Source: Blasia pusilla
Taxonomy: Eukaryota; Marchantiophyta; Marchantiopsida; Blasiales
Assembly (NCBI GenBank): GCA_050084515.1
Contig: CM114271.1
Coordinates: 9,176,001-9,240,000 of the forward strand
DNA length: 64,000 bases
Reading direction: 5' to 3'
In this document: positions 22,710 to 33,780 of the stretch, one piece after another
How the letters are laid out: every line of letters starts with the position of its first letter
How positions within the stretch are numbered: the first letter of the stretch is position 1
Program-made: the position numbers and the translations under genes
The notes under the pieces: model-generated
What the model saw: only the letters and a program-made list of their open reading frames with translations
Database searches by the model: none
What the model was told of the DNA's origin: nothing

Positions 22710-23240
22710 GTAAGGCTCAATTCCTGTACTATAATCTCAATTATATTTTAATGATGTATATAATGAGTGTTTATCTCCGTTGAGTGAGTATAATGAGTGT
22801 CAATCTCCGTTTTTTTTGTCCGTGAGCAACCCGTCGGAAGGCGACGGGTTGCAGGCTTAGAGCAGCCCATGCTCGGCTGAGAGCAGCCCATCGGTTTCCG
22901 ACGGGTTGCATCTTTCCCACATACACAGGGAAAACAATGGTGTACCTGCAACCCGTCGAGACCCGACGGGTTGCACTTGCTTTTGGTTTTTCCCTGTGTT
23001 TCGAAAAGTCGCAACCCGCCTCGATAGCGACGGTTGCTCTCAGCGAGCATGGGTCGCCTAAAAACAACCCGTCGCCTTCCGACGGGTTGCTCACGGACAA
23101 TAACAACGGAGCCCGACGGGTTGGTCCGGGACAAAACAACCCGTCGGACTCCGACAGGTTGATCCAAAGTTAGTAATTGAAAATTTTCTTAAGCCGACTT
23201 CTTTAGTTGCTGACATTGTTTCCAACGTGCTTATTTACAG
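22710..23240 (+). repeat. PMT intron 2 with palindromes (M0)
   Basis: A 531-bp GT-AG intron (GTAAGG donor at 22710, TTTACAG acceptor ending at 23240) lies in phase 0. Palindrome copies occur from about 22822 to 23165, separated by AGCAGCCCATGC / GAGCATGGG pieces. Confidence 0.8.
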
Positions 23241-23757
23241 ATGGACCACTCCTACGTCTACTTCTTCGTTCGGCCTGAGCACAATTTCGAGGTGTTCAAG
23301 ATCCAGGATCCTGTGGATCCATGCTCATATGGGTACAGCTTAGATAGTTTGTACAATCCCCCCCGGGAATTTACATGCAAGACAGTACCCCACTTCTGGG
23401 AGGAAGGGAAAAGTTGCCAGCCTTGATGCAAACGCTCATCGAGCTCTGATCAAGGCCGGGTGACTTGGTGTTCGACTTAGTGGGACTTTCAGGGGCAAGT
23501 ATCAAAGGCGCATGGCAGAGTGGCAGGAACATTCTTTGCCTCGAGGGAAGGCATGAACTCTTTGACCTTTGCAAGGAGGCAAAGGCAGAATACGAAAGGC
23601 TCGTTGGGGCGTACAACCATCCACCAAAGCCGAGAGCTCCGGTTCCAGACCCACCCTTGATAGTGACTCCATCGTCACTTCCAACGATTCCAAAAATCGG
23701 GAGGGCAAGGCCGAAAGTAATTTTGCAAGAGCTCTCGGACGATGACAAGTGAGTTCA
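23241..23757 (+). pseudogene. PMT methyltransferase-motif exon (M0)
   Basis: The exon starts at MDHSYVYFFVRPEHNF and continues to the motif X/I region (PGDLVFDLVGLSGASIKG) and a Pro-rich tail ending in LSDDD. A one-base loss near 23361 shifts the frame, and TGA at 23447-23449 replaces TGC. The order motif IV (exon 3), then motifs X-I-II here, is that of beta-class amino-methyltransferases. Confidence 0.75.
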
Positions 23758-24531
23758 AAGAACTCAATGACCCAGCTTGATTGCAACGTTTGGAGTAGGG
23801 AGTTTTTTGATGATGAGGCAAAAGATTTCATAGAATAGATCAAATGTATAGCTACAAGCTTTTTTCGGATGATATAAAGCAGAAGATTTTTTCGAACGAT
23901 GGTGGTGCTTGTAAAAGTTTGCTGAAAATTTTTTGTCTTTTCGAATGTGATCGTCTATGTACTCCGCGGACTTCTATTTTGCAACCCGTCGGATTTCTCT
24001 TGCTTGCAACTTTTCACTTTTTGACCACTGCAACCCGTCCGATTTCTCCTGCTTGCAACTTTTCACTTTTTGACCACTGCACCTTTTTACCACTTCCAGG
24101 CAACCTGTCAGATTCCGACAGGTTGCCTGATCGGACTCTTTCCCTGTTGGTCCAACTTAAGAGGCAGTCTGGCGAGCTTCTTCCCTTGGCACCCTCCCCT
24201 CAACTCGTAAAGGCAGGCGTAGGCTTCTTTTCTTCTCTCAGACGTGTTGGATTCCTACTACCTGTGCAATTGCCATAATGGTATTACCGGGGACGGAGCA
24301 CATATTGATACTGGATGGGTGTCACATTGAAGAGCGTATAAGGTATACTGCCGAGGAAGGCGGTGGGACTCAAATCAGGTTACATGGGACCGTTATGGTG
24401 TACCTAGGGGGGGCCAAGGTTCTCGTATTCGCCAACATTTTCGATCCCCGTCTACAATCGGCCAGAGGAGCCACTTGTATCCCAGGACATTCCTTTGGTA
24501 CTGTCACCGAGGAAAGTTAGGAGTAAATTTG
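23758..24531 (+). pseudogene. PMT 3' region and 3' exon of M0, cut by M1
   Basis: After the methyltransferase exon comes a non-coding stretch with palindrome copies at about 23981-24125, then the conserved 3' block (24240-24531) in which TGGGTGTCACATTG-type DNA encodes part of TGWVSHC. Several frameshifts are present. The block ends in GTAAATTTG, the duplicated target of M1, and resumes at 35520. Confidence 0.65.
24523..24531 (+). repeat. Target site duplication of M1 (left copy)
   Basis: GTAAATTTG abuts the left end of M1. The same nine bases stand at 35520-35528, where the interrupted M0 sequence continues. A 9-bp duplication is typical of Mutator-like transposons. Confidence 0.9.
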
Positions 24532-24690
24532 GAGGTGCGGTAAGACGAGAGGAAGAGAGGAAGAGAGGAGAGAGGAGAGAGGAGAGAGGAAGAGAGGAGA
24601 GAGGAGAGAGGAAACTACCTTCAACCGAAATAGATAATTTTTTTTGAAGAGAGTTTCCGTTGGGTTGAAGAGAGGAAACTTTTTGTGTGA
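24532..24690 (+). repeat. Left terminus of M1
   Basis: A purine-rich end: GAGGTGCGGTAAGA, then GAGAGGAAGAGAGG-type repeats, then a subterminal part with GAAGAGAGTTTCCGTTGGG. It pairs imperfectly in reverse with 35430-35519. Confidence 0.8.
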
Positions 24691-24955
24691 ATATTTTTGC
24701 ACTGTTTTGTTCATTTATTAAACAATCCCACAGCTTTTTTTTCCTCTTCCATATTTTGGCAACCCCTGTGAGTCCGACGAGTTGCAAATTGCACAAAATT
24801 TTTGCAAATTGCACAAAAAAAAGTGTGGAACCAATCACTTTTTCCATCCAAGGTATGGAAAAAATCTATCATTTGCCCCGGGCTGAATAGAGTTCAAGCT
24901 CAAAGTGAAGGTTGAGGAAAAATAAAAGTACAATCTAAAACCTCATTTTGCATCC

Positions 24956-26458
24956 TCAAAGTGGTTTGTTTAAAATACTTCGCACTTTTTTTAGGGACAG
25001 AATTGGTTGGTGGATTCCTACTCCTACCTCCGACTCTCTTAAAACTACCAGCAACACATAGTACATGTGCTTACAAGGGAAATACCTTTTGCCACTTGTC
25101 TCTCTTTGGACAAAGTCATCACATGAACATGTGGGAAAGCAACAAATGTGCACCACATACACCCCTGTGACACTTGAATTTACAGTGTTGTTCCTGACCC
25201 AATACATCCTTCCTATTCCATTGCCACTCAAGACATCTTTTGTGGCGATGATCTCCATTTTTGCTTCCCGAGCTGATGCAATTCGCTTTGCTCTCTCCAC
25301 CGTTGGCCTGCACATTCTGTTTCTCTTCACCCCATTTCTAGACTCAAACAGAAATAGTGGATTGAGATCATCCACCTTCTCCGGGTATATGTTGACATCA
25401 ATCTTGGGTTGAATACGAAATGCGAAGGTCTCTGTAATTCGAACATGCTCCGAACTTCCCCCGTCTACGAGTCTGAAACCGACACTTGTAAGATTTTCCA
25501 CTTCGTCTTGAGTGTAGTTCGTGCCTGCGGCGATGGGCCAAATCGTGGGGATATTCCTGGGAGCTCTAATGGCAGCCGGATAAGACTTCCGGAAAGCGCA
25601 AGATTCATTTGGGCAGAAGAAGTACTTCAATTGATCCCCGGTCCTCGTGAAACGATCAAAGGTTTTGAGTCCCCAAAACCCAGGCAGAGGTCGCCCGTCC
25701 TTATGTACAGTTCTTATTTAGGAAAGTGCCGCATGCTCTCCTAATGCCATCAGATCCTGCCCTGCAGGTGGGTCCACGTCCTGGGTTGCTCCGAGATATA
25801 TGCCACTGTTTTAGGTTGCAATCCACCTCCATTACCGGAATCCCATATTGTTGAACCACCCCAGTGACAGGATGTTGCGAACTTCCAGCAACGGAGGGCT
25901 TTTGAAATAAAACATTCACTGATATTGGAGAAGTTACTCCATCACGGATTTGGAAGCAATCCGAGGTCCGCGAATACTTGGGCGGCATAATTTCTTCATC
26001 CAAATCAATCACTGGATTCATTCCTTGATGATGCCTCTTCACTTGCCTGAAGTCAAGATACTTATCTGGTCTCCACGAGTCTCGCTCGGACTGCTCTACC
26101 ACCATCTGTATGGGACGTCTTGAAATCCGCCCACGAATATCCCCACGAATGTGTACGTCTTGCTCGAGTGGAGTTCCAGCTACGCACCGGTTGAAGGCTT
26201 CGACATACAATTTTTCATCACCAGATCTCACGGCCATACGACATAGAGCTCGTAGATCGACGGCCCTTTTCCTTTTGTTATGCCTTTTGTGAGAAAGATA
26301 TGGGATGCTGCAGGCTGTAACATTGCTCTTGCCTGGTCTTGTTGGCATGCCTCCATTAGTGAAATTCGTTGGCATGCTTGTGACGACCTCCAAGAGGAAT
26401 GAACACTTTCTGCTACACTTGTGTTGGGGCAGAGGGCATTTTCATGAACGTTCAATCC
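24956..26458 (-). pseudogene. M1 transposase, C-terminal exon with SWIM finger
   Basis: The minus-strand exon has its last 224 residues in one frame (25630-24956). It carries the SWIM finger (CSCDDFVQRE...FPCKHMYY) about 50 residues before the stop. Upstream frames (26473-26228 and 26393-25701) give GLNVHENALCPNT through the EEIMPPKYSRTSD linker; the frame shifts near 26270 and again near 25705. The SWIM finger usually binds DNA or protein partners. Confidence 0.8.
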
Positions 26459-26966
26459 CTGCAACGACGACAATGTTAGAAGGGAACAAAAATAACCCAG
26501 GAGTCAAAGAAATAAGCGACCTGTCGGAACCAGATGGGTTGCACGCCCGAGGCATCCCATGAACGACTCTGCGACCCGTCGGGTCCCGACGTGTTGTAAC
26601 CTTAAACCCACCTACTGCAACCCGTCGGAACCCGACGGGTTGCAAGGCCGAGGCATCCCATGAACGACTCTGTGACCCATCGGGTCCCGACGGGTTGCAC
26701 ACTTGGGTTGCACCAAACATCTGGATGCAACCCGTCGGTTTCCGTCGGGTTGCACCCTTGGGCAACCCGTCGGTTTCCCTCGGGTTGCACACTCGGGCAA
26801 CCCGTCGGTTTCCGCCGCGTTGCACACTCGGGAAACCCGTCGCATCCGGCAGCTTGCTTGGTTTCTTGGGTTTGAAATCCATATAGTTCCCACGCTTCTC
26901 ACCCTGAGCTACAACTTTACAAACAATTCTCAGCGTGAGCTTGACAAGACAAAATAGTGAACTCAC
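26459..26966 (-). repeat. Transposase intron with palindromes (M1)
   Basis: A 508-bp GT-AG intron (GTGAGT donor at 26966-26961, acceptor ending at 26459). Palindromes lie at about 26518-26850, including four in close succession near 26725-26850 whose spacers are only about 10 bp (CACACTCGG-type). Confidence 0.8.
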
Positions 26967-28979
26967 TTGCCACATGAAGTTTCCCCATTGTCTCATACGT
27001 ACAGTCCACCACCTCAACCAAGAGCACAACTCTTTGTACTTCCCCTCAATCGCATGCTTCCTCCACCACCCATGAAGTTCTTCCTGGCATTCCATGGCTT
27101 TGCTTCAAGGTTTCTTTGTCCTTGCAGCGTTGGAGTAGAGTGACATGCTCTGTCCTCTTATTCTCCTTGATGCAAGATTTGGTGTACCGGGTCACGGACT
27201 GTTGCCAATGGAAAGCATCCAACCTTTCCCTCTTCTGTTGAACCTCTCCACCCCATAACACTTCCCGGATAGCAATCCACCCAGGTTGTGCATTGTCCGC
27301 CATGAACCCATAAATTTCCGGAGGTGGCCTTTTGTTTTCCTTCACCACCTCCAATAAGAGTAACCAAAGACATCTTCAAAGCGCCAACGTCTTCTGCCTT
27401 TACTTCACAGACAAATATAGTTTTGAGTCCCTTCTCCACATGGTCATCAAGGTGAGCACCCATCGTCAACCATCTATTCAGCACTCTGTAGCAAATATCA
27501 AAGCTTACCCAGCTGCCGTAAAGATCTTCCCCTTCCCTCATTCGATCTATAAGATTGAGGCCACTCGACGGACCTGTGGTTGACATTTTGAAGACATAGG
27601 CCCTGGATCCCTCGCCTCCTTGGCCCATGAACTGCCATCTCTGAATGAATGGAAACCTGGAGTTGGCCTTGATTCTGGCGATGGCATCCATTGCGGCCGT
27701 CTTTCCATCCAGAACTCGTATCTGACGCATCAAATTCCTGAAGCATTCAGGATCAGCGAGAAATGCGAGATTTTCCCATAGTTGTTTCTCCTCAACCGCC
27801 GTGATCTCGCCCTGTCCAGGGATTCCAAGCAATTGTTCACAAATTTGTGATGCCGTTGTGAGCTTGATCACCCCGGGCTTTGAACCGGAGAGTTTTTCAG
27901 AGACCTCGGCTACTTTCTTCGCCACATCCTCCTTGATGTGTCTTTGAATTGCATCGGTCACAGGATGAGTGTGGGAGCCAACATGAACTGCCAGCCTTGT
28001 ATACTCTGACGTGGAGCCCAAGTCATGGTCAATGAAAAATATGTATGCAAGACACGCTCCAACGCAGAAGGGCGATGCTTGACAATGAGGACATCGATGG
28101 CCTCCCGGCGGTATTGTGGCACCCACCTCGTATGGAGTTTCTGCATTCTTGGGGGGGAATTGCAACGTATTGACTCGCCCGTTGCGCTCTAGATACGGGC
28201 ATGCTGGACTTCTACACTCCAAGGCTCCTACGCATTGGCGGCGGGAGACAATCCAAGGACCATCTGGGATGGAAGCACTGGTCCGTTGAAGCCTGCACCA
28301 TCGATGACAATCAGACTTTCTGTCCATACCCTTCAGGCGTCCTCCATCCTTCTTTTGAGCAGGAGCAGCAAGTGGAGGCAACTCAAAAATGCAATTACCA
28401 TCGTACTTGGGCGGCAGCTCGTCGACAAGAATATGCTTGAACATTTTCAAGGGCAGAGACGAAAGCAAACTATTGCCTGATACTCGCAAGAGGAACGAGT
28501 AGGCGGACAGAGGGCCTGATTGGTGTCCGACAGATCCGCTGAGGTTGATAACATCCGGAATCTCTTCAGGAAGAACAACATTGTTACGAGTGTGCGAAGT
28601 TGGAGTCGAAGCCGGATCTGCAGAGCTTGGAGTTGCAAACGTAGAGCTCAGAGCACTAGGAAATTCTAGACCGTCTACTTGGGAAACAGATTTAATTCGT
28701 GGGCGGGCCGTAAACTCAGTATTGACCATTTGCATGTAGGAGATTCCATACTTTACGGTCTGAGGTCACTGGATGGACCGTCTCACCTATTATGTCTTCC
28801 GTACCTTCCACTCTAACATCTTTGGATACAAAGATGGTTCCAATTTGAAGAAGAAATCGAACAGACAGAAAATTTTCATCCACTGCTACGAAAGACTCAC
28901 GAGCTTGGGGTCGAATGATTTCTGGTTGAGGAAGGGCCGCCAAATGACTGCCACAAGTGAGCTTAACATAATTATCCAT
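26967..28979 (-). pseudogene. M1 transposase, N-terminal zinc-binding and core part
   Basis: Translation starts at ATG 28979 (MDNYVKLTCGSH), about 50 bp after a TATA box. A frame change near 28720 leads into a 525-residue frame (28735-27158). It contains a Ser/Thr/Pro-rich stretch and a cysteine/histidine-rich domain resembling WRKY/GCM1-FLYWCH fingers (QCVGALECRSPACPYLER, HRCPHCQ, then HVGSHTHPV). The core start follows (RFPFIQRWQFMGQGG). An extra base near 27375 shifts the frame, and the MADNAQPG and DAFHWQQS motifs continue in a second frame (27354-27046). Confidence 0.8.
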
Positions 28980-29031
28980 TCCAAGAAGATTCCTACGGGA
29001 GGAGACTGAGAATGAGAATGAGAATATTTAA

Positions 29032-29037
29032 TTTATA
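29032..29037 (-). promoter_or_regulatory. TATA box of the M1 transposase
   Basis: The minus strand reads CTATAAATTAAATATTC about 53 bp upstream of the transposase ATG (28979). The same arrangement is found in M3 (44047-44052). Confidence 0.55.
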
Positions 29038-29550
29038 GTGAATAGGAAAAGATACTCTCGATGATTTTTCTTGACAAGATGAATTCGGTGGGGAGATTAT
29101 GCGACACAATGGATCCATTCAGAACACATTCAATTGTGTTGCAATATGTTACCGGATTTGGGAAGCAGAGGGTTGCGCATCACTTGGAACCCGTTGGAGT
29201 CCTGGTAACTCAGAAATTACCCGAAGCTTACCAAAGCCTGCAACCCGTCGGCATCGGACGGGTTGCACGCTTCTGCTAAACATTGTCGAAGCGAGCAACC
29301 CGTGGCTCTCTGGCGACTTGCTGGGATACCGCTCCTTCTTGCTCGAAGATGCGAGGCGTGCAAACCGTCTGTTCGGCGAGGCGTGCAACTGTCGCCGTCA
29401 ACGGGTTGCGCAAGGGCATCGCTTGTGGTGCGATCGGCCGGACTCGGCGACTTGCACGGGAAGCCATCGTTTCTAACCCTTGATAAGGGAAGCGCGTGCA
29501 ACAGCGATCTTGACGGATTGCCCAAAATATGTCCGTTCCGTCCCAAACAC

Positions 29551-29870
29551 GGCGGAGGCGCGCAACATGTCGGTCTCTGACGGCTTGCGCGGGTACCTCG
29601 CGTTGTTTTCCGAAGATGACGGAGGCGCTCAACCCGTCGGTCTCCGACGGGTTGCTCGCGCACGTGGCGACGTTCGGAGGATGGCGGAGGCACGCAACAT
29701 GTCGGTCTCCGACGGGTTGCGCGGGTACCTCGCGTTCTTTTCCGAAGACGACGGAGGCGCTCAACCCGTCGGGCTCCGACGGGTTGCTCGCGCACGTGGC
29801 GACGTACCCAGGATGATGGAGCCGCGCAACCTGTCAGACTCCGACGGGTTGCGATTTTTCACGTCCGGAC
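29551..29870. repeat. 132-bp tandem repeat with palindromes (M1 promoter)
   Basis: Units start at 29551 and 29683 (GGCGGAGG...), with a partial third near 29815. Each carries two palindromes, one with CAACATGTCGGTC and one with CAACCCGTCGG, separated by GGGTACCTCGCGTT. GC content is high compared with the neighbours. Confidence 0.8.
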
Positions 29871-29912
29871 TTCCGTAACATTCGGCACGTCACCGTCGAA
29901 AGGACGACGGGA

Positions 29913-29949
29913 CCCAACGGTCAACCCAACGGCTAGAAAGGTATAAATA
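29913..29949 (+). promoter_or_regulatory. Two MSA boxes and TATA box of PMT (M1)
   Basis: CCCAACGGTCA (29913-29923) and CCCAACGGCTA (29925-29935) both match the plant mitosis-specific activator consensus YCYAACGGYYA. TATAAATA follows at 29942-29949. MSA boxes are bound by three-repeat MYB factors and drive G2/M expression in land plants. The spacing is conserved in M3. Confidence 0.75.
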
Positions 29950-30223
29950 GGGCAGAAGTCGCTCATTTCCGGTTTCTCATTTTGCGATCCTCATTCCTCA
30001 CTCCTCACTCTCCCGTGCAGCAGCTGATCAGATACGAAGGGCATCTCACGCGGCGACACATCGCGAGTCGATAGGACGGAACGAGAGCGAGACGGTTCGA
30101 CCGAGCGATATCGGGACGATTCGAGCTAACCACCAAGGCGAGACGAGCTCCCATCTCAACATCAGCAAGGCAACTGATCAAGGGATTCGTCGTGGACATA
30201 GGCGGAGGCATTTCCGGCAAAAA

Positions 30224-30320
30224 TGACGAGGAAAAAAACACAAGCCAACAAGTCCGAGAGCTTCAATCCCAAGTCCATTAGGACTCCTGCGTCAGCTTCT
30301 CCTGGGCCTCGTTCGGCGAA
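30224..30320 (+). pseudogene. PMT exon 1 fragment (M1)
   Basis: The ATG at 30224 lies about 275 bp after the TATA box and gives MTRKKTQANKSESFNPKS followed by TPASASPGPRS. The frame is intact here, unlike in M3. At 30320 the sequence jumps into intron 1, so the rest of exon 1 and the ParB-like exon are deleted. Confidence 0.7.
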
Positions 30321-30800
30321 ACTGTTTTTGGCCAAAATCAACCTGTCGGACTCCGACGGGTTGATTAGGGAAAAATAGCTTCGAGGCAAGCAACCCGTCG
30401 GACTCCGACGGGTTGCTTTGGGGCAATAACCTTCTAAACCTGCAGTCACTCGAGCAACTTGTCGGAGTCCGACGAGTTGCATTCTTAAAAAAACAACCTC
30501 ACAAGGCGGCCTATTGAGCAACCCGTCGGACTCCGACGGTTTGCTTTGGGCGAACAACTTGTTAAATCTATGTTCAATCATACAAGTCGTCAGAGTCCGA
30601 CGAGTTGCAATCTTAAAAAAACATCCGAAAAAGCGTGCGATCAAAGAACCCGCCGAGTCCGACGAGTTGCTTACCTGGCATTAGCAAATTTGAATGCAAC
30701 CTGTCGGACTCCGACGGGTTGCATCATTTAGCTTGTTGCTAGAATCCGACCCTGAGCTGTGACGACCCGTCGGAGTCTGACGGGTTGCAAGAACCCATGT
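30321..30800 (+). repeat. PMT intron 1 remnant with palindromes (M1)
   Basis: About eight palindrome copies lie between 30342 and 30790 with spacers of 25-50 bp. Some are perfect with C7-to-T or C6-to-T arms on both sides; others have lost symmetry. Confidence 0.75.
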
Positions 30801-32767
30801 AATTTCCTGACGGGTTGAGTTTGGATGTGTAGGATTGTATCGGAGGGGAATGTTACCCACCATTGGATCCAGGACTGCGATCGGGTGAGGAAGGTGCTTA
30901 CGACGCACCGAGAGAATCTGAGGGGTTCTTGGCGATGCCCTTGTCAATCAGATGCTTGCAAAGGGTGCTCGAATTAAGAAGAAAACTTGGGCAAACAAGT
31001 TTATTTCTCAAGATGCAGCCGCAACCATCATTTGCTGGTCAAAGATACAGGCCGCAAAGAAAAGCGCTGCACTGGATCTGGAGCGGAGGGAGAAGGTATC
31101 TGCGTCTGAGCGCGCCAAATTCATCAAGCTCAGATCTCTGCAACGAAATACACGGCGAGCAAGATGCAGCGATACATCTTCTCAACCCCAAACTTGGTCC
31201 GGAGTTCAACAAGGAGCTCAAGGCGATTATCAAGCGTCAACGGAAGAGGGATGAAGATCCGCATGGTCGGATTGGGGAGAAAGTGTCGCTGGATCGCGTG
31301 CATCGTTTTGCGTTATCCGGGATTAGCGAGTTCAGGAGGATACGATTGATGAAAATGCATCTCGAGGGCTCGTGAGGCCGGAAGAGGGGCACACCATCCT
31401 CCGGGTGTGTCCGATCCGATGATCTCGCATTAGCTCGCGAATGGTCATTCGGGGACGCGTTGCGGGTAATCGGGAAGTCACCGACGGTCCGATGCAAGCG
31501 GAGCTCGGAAGATTAGAGCCCATTCGCCGGAAGCAAACTTTGAAAGTTCTGGAGATTACGAGGTTTGGCTCGACGACATCCGGGACAAGCCAACCAAGAA
31601 CCCTGGATTCAAGACCATGTTCAAGGTTTGCATCCTCCCTCAGGCAAAGCTTGACGAAGAAGTAGAGGGTAACAAACGGGATCAAGCGAAGAAGAAGCGA
31701 GATCTACAGGAGCAGACGGCCGATAATGTTCGACTAAAAGCTGCCCAACGGATGGTATTCAGGTACCTTGTCCAGTGTAAGAATGCAGTGTACGTGGGGA
31801 AAATTGCCGATGAGCCTTGAAATTGTGGGCCGCCGCCGGATGCGAGAGACATTCTCCATGTACGACGTGGAGATGGGTCGACATGTCGGATTGGGAGGTG
31901 GAGAATTGCCCCATTTGGCTCGACTTCAACGACCCTGAAGACATCGTGGATAAGGACTTAGGAGTGCTTCATGATGCAGTGGCCTCAGGACAAGACGACA
32001 TCCCCAATTTCGTCGGCTGAACCAAGACTTCTTCGGAGGAGATGCGTAAGAGCAGCCCACAAGATAGCCGAGTTGGCTTCCAAGGTCCGCACATCCAAAG
32101 ACAAATCCACAGCGGGTCTCAAAGGCAAGGCGAGGGGAGGGAAAATTCAGAGGCCGAGTCTTCCCAAAGATAGGTGAAGATTCAAGGCCGAGGCGGAATC
32201 GTCGGCGGCGGGAGAGAGGGTCGGACCAGGTCCTTGGCAAAAACCCCACTAGAGTCGAGGTCATAGAGACCCGACAAGCCGTCCATGAGACTCGGGAGAA
32301 GCGGAAGCGAGAGGTGCCAGGGTTGTCCCAAGGAGAATACAGTCCATCATCCTTGGGAAGACACAGACAAACAACGACGCGGACAAGCGTCCTCCTTCAG
32401 TTCACTCCTTTACTAGATGAGCTTAAGAGCTACAATTCTCAAGCGTCGACACCAGCCATCGATAAATTGACAACGCTGGGATCTCCTTATCGCTGATCTG
32501 CCCTCGGGGTTGCGACTTTGGGGCGAGAATCCGTCGGACGAGGTACCTGAGTGGAATGTGCCGCTCTCTTATGACCAAATTGCGCTATTGTTCTCCTTTG
32601 CAGACGCCTATGTGAGTGACAGGGGCTGCTTCTTGGTGTTGACTGGAGGGAGCGAGGACGAGCTCTTCAACCTCTAGTGCGTCAAGAGGTCGCTAAAGTG
32701 GAGGACGGCGCAATCGTGGATCATAAAAAGCGAGTACCCACTCCGATCCGCGACGAGTCAGATTCGG
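30801..32767 (+). pseudogene. PMT exon 3 (M1 copy)
   Basis: Collinear with 20673-22709 but with many small deletions. The frame is in pieces: 30863-31375, 31617-31820, 31817-32020, 32314-32496. Near 32480 about 75 bp are lost (the TVNGVVEEV segment). TAG at 32675-32677 replaces CAG, as in the left arm of the inverted duplication. Position 20822, a stop in M0, is CGA (Arg) here. Confidence 0.7.
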
Positions 32768-33272
32768 GAAAGGCTCAATTCCTGTACTATAATTTCAATT
32801 ATATTTTAATGATGTGTATAATGAGTGTTCATCTCCGTTGAGTGAGTATAATGAGTGTCAATCTCTGTTTTTTTTGTCCGTGAGCAACCTGTCAGAAGGC
32901 GACGGGTTGCTGGCTTAGAGCAGCCCATGCTCGGCTGAGAGCAACCCGTCAGTTTCCGACAGGTTGCATCTTTCCCACATACACAGGGAAAACCTCGGTG
33001 TTCCTGCAACCCGTCGGGTTCTGACAAGTTGCTCTTAGGCGAGCATGGGCTGCTCTAGGCCAAAGCAACCCGTCGCCTTCCAACGGGTTGCTCGGGGACA
33101 AAAACAACGGAGCCCGACGGGTTGTTTTAGTCTCGACCAACCCGTCGGAAGGCGACGGGTTGGTCGGACAAAACAACCCGTTGGACTCGACAGTTGATCC
33201 AAAGTCGATGAATTGAAAATGTTCTCGACTTCTTTAGTTCTTGACATTGTTTCCAACGTCTTTGATTCTGAG
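32768..33272 (+). repeat. PMT intron 2 (M1), donor mutated
   Basis: The donor reads ATTCGG|GAAAGG where other copies have ATTCGG|GTAAGG, so splicing at this site should fail. Palindrome copies lie at about 32885-33195. The acceptor region is also altered (GATTCTGAG before ATGGACC). Confidence 0.7.
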
Positions 33273-33780
33273 ATGGACCACTCCTACATTTCTTTGCCCG
33301 TTCGGCCCGAGCACAATTTCAGTGTTCAAGATCCAGGATCCTGTGGATCCATGCTCAAATGGGTACAAAGCTTAGATAGTTTGTACAATTCCCCCCCGAG
33401 AATTTACATGCAAGACAAATACCCCACTTACGGGAGGAAGGAAAAGTCGCGATCTGATGCAAACGCTCATCCGGCTCTGCTCAAGGCCGGGTGACTTGGT
33501 GTTCGACTTAGTGGGACTTTCGGGGCAAGTATCAAAGGCGCTGGCAGAGTGGCAGAACATTCTGCCTCGAGGAAGGCAGGAACTGTTTGACCTTTGCAAG
33601 GAGGCAAAGGCAGAATACGAAAGGCTTGTTGGGGCGTACAAATCTCCACCAAAGCCGAGAGCTCCGGTTCCAGACCCACCCTTGGTAGTGACTCCATGGT
33701 CACTTCCAACGATTCCAAAAATTGGGAGGGCAAGGCCGAAAGTAATTTTGCAAGAGCTCTCGGACGATGACGAGTGAGTT
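33273..33780 (+). pseudogene. PMT methyltransferase-motif exon (M1)
   Basis: Starts with MDHSY and covers the motif X/I block in several frames (the GDLVFDLVGLSG segment is read from about 33490 in one frame, the KAEYERLVGAYKSPPKP tail in another). Single-base losses are spread throughout. It ends at DDDE before GTGAGTTC. Confidence 0.7.

Larger units (their letters stand above)
28980..30223. promoter_or_regulatory. Divergent promoter region of M1
   Basis: About 1.24 kb between the divergent transposase and PMT start codons. It holds the transposase TATA box, palindrome copies from about 29236, a 132-bp tandem repeat (29551-29870), two MSA boxes and the PMT TATA box. The same order is kept in M3 (43989-45309). 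Apparent long frames here (up to 192 residues) come from the stop-free palindromes. Confidence 0.75.

Noticed and set aside
29217-29878. Long frames of 130-190 residues on both strands in the promoter region
   Set aside because: They arise because the palindrome and 132-bp repeats have no stops in any frame. Several frames are open at once and the peptides are only the translated repeat.
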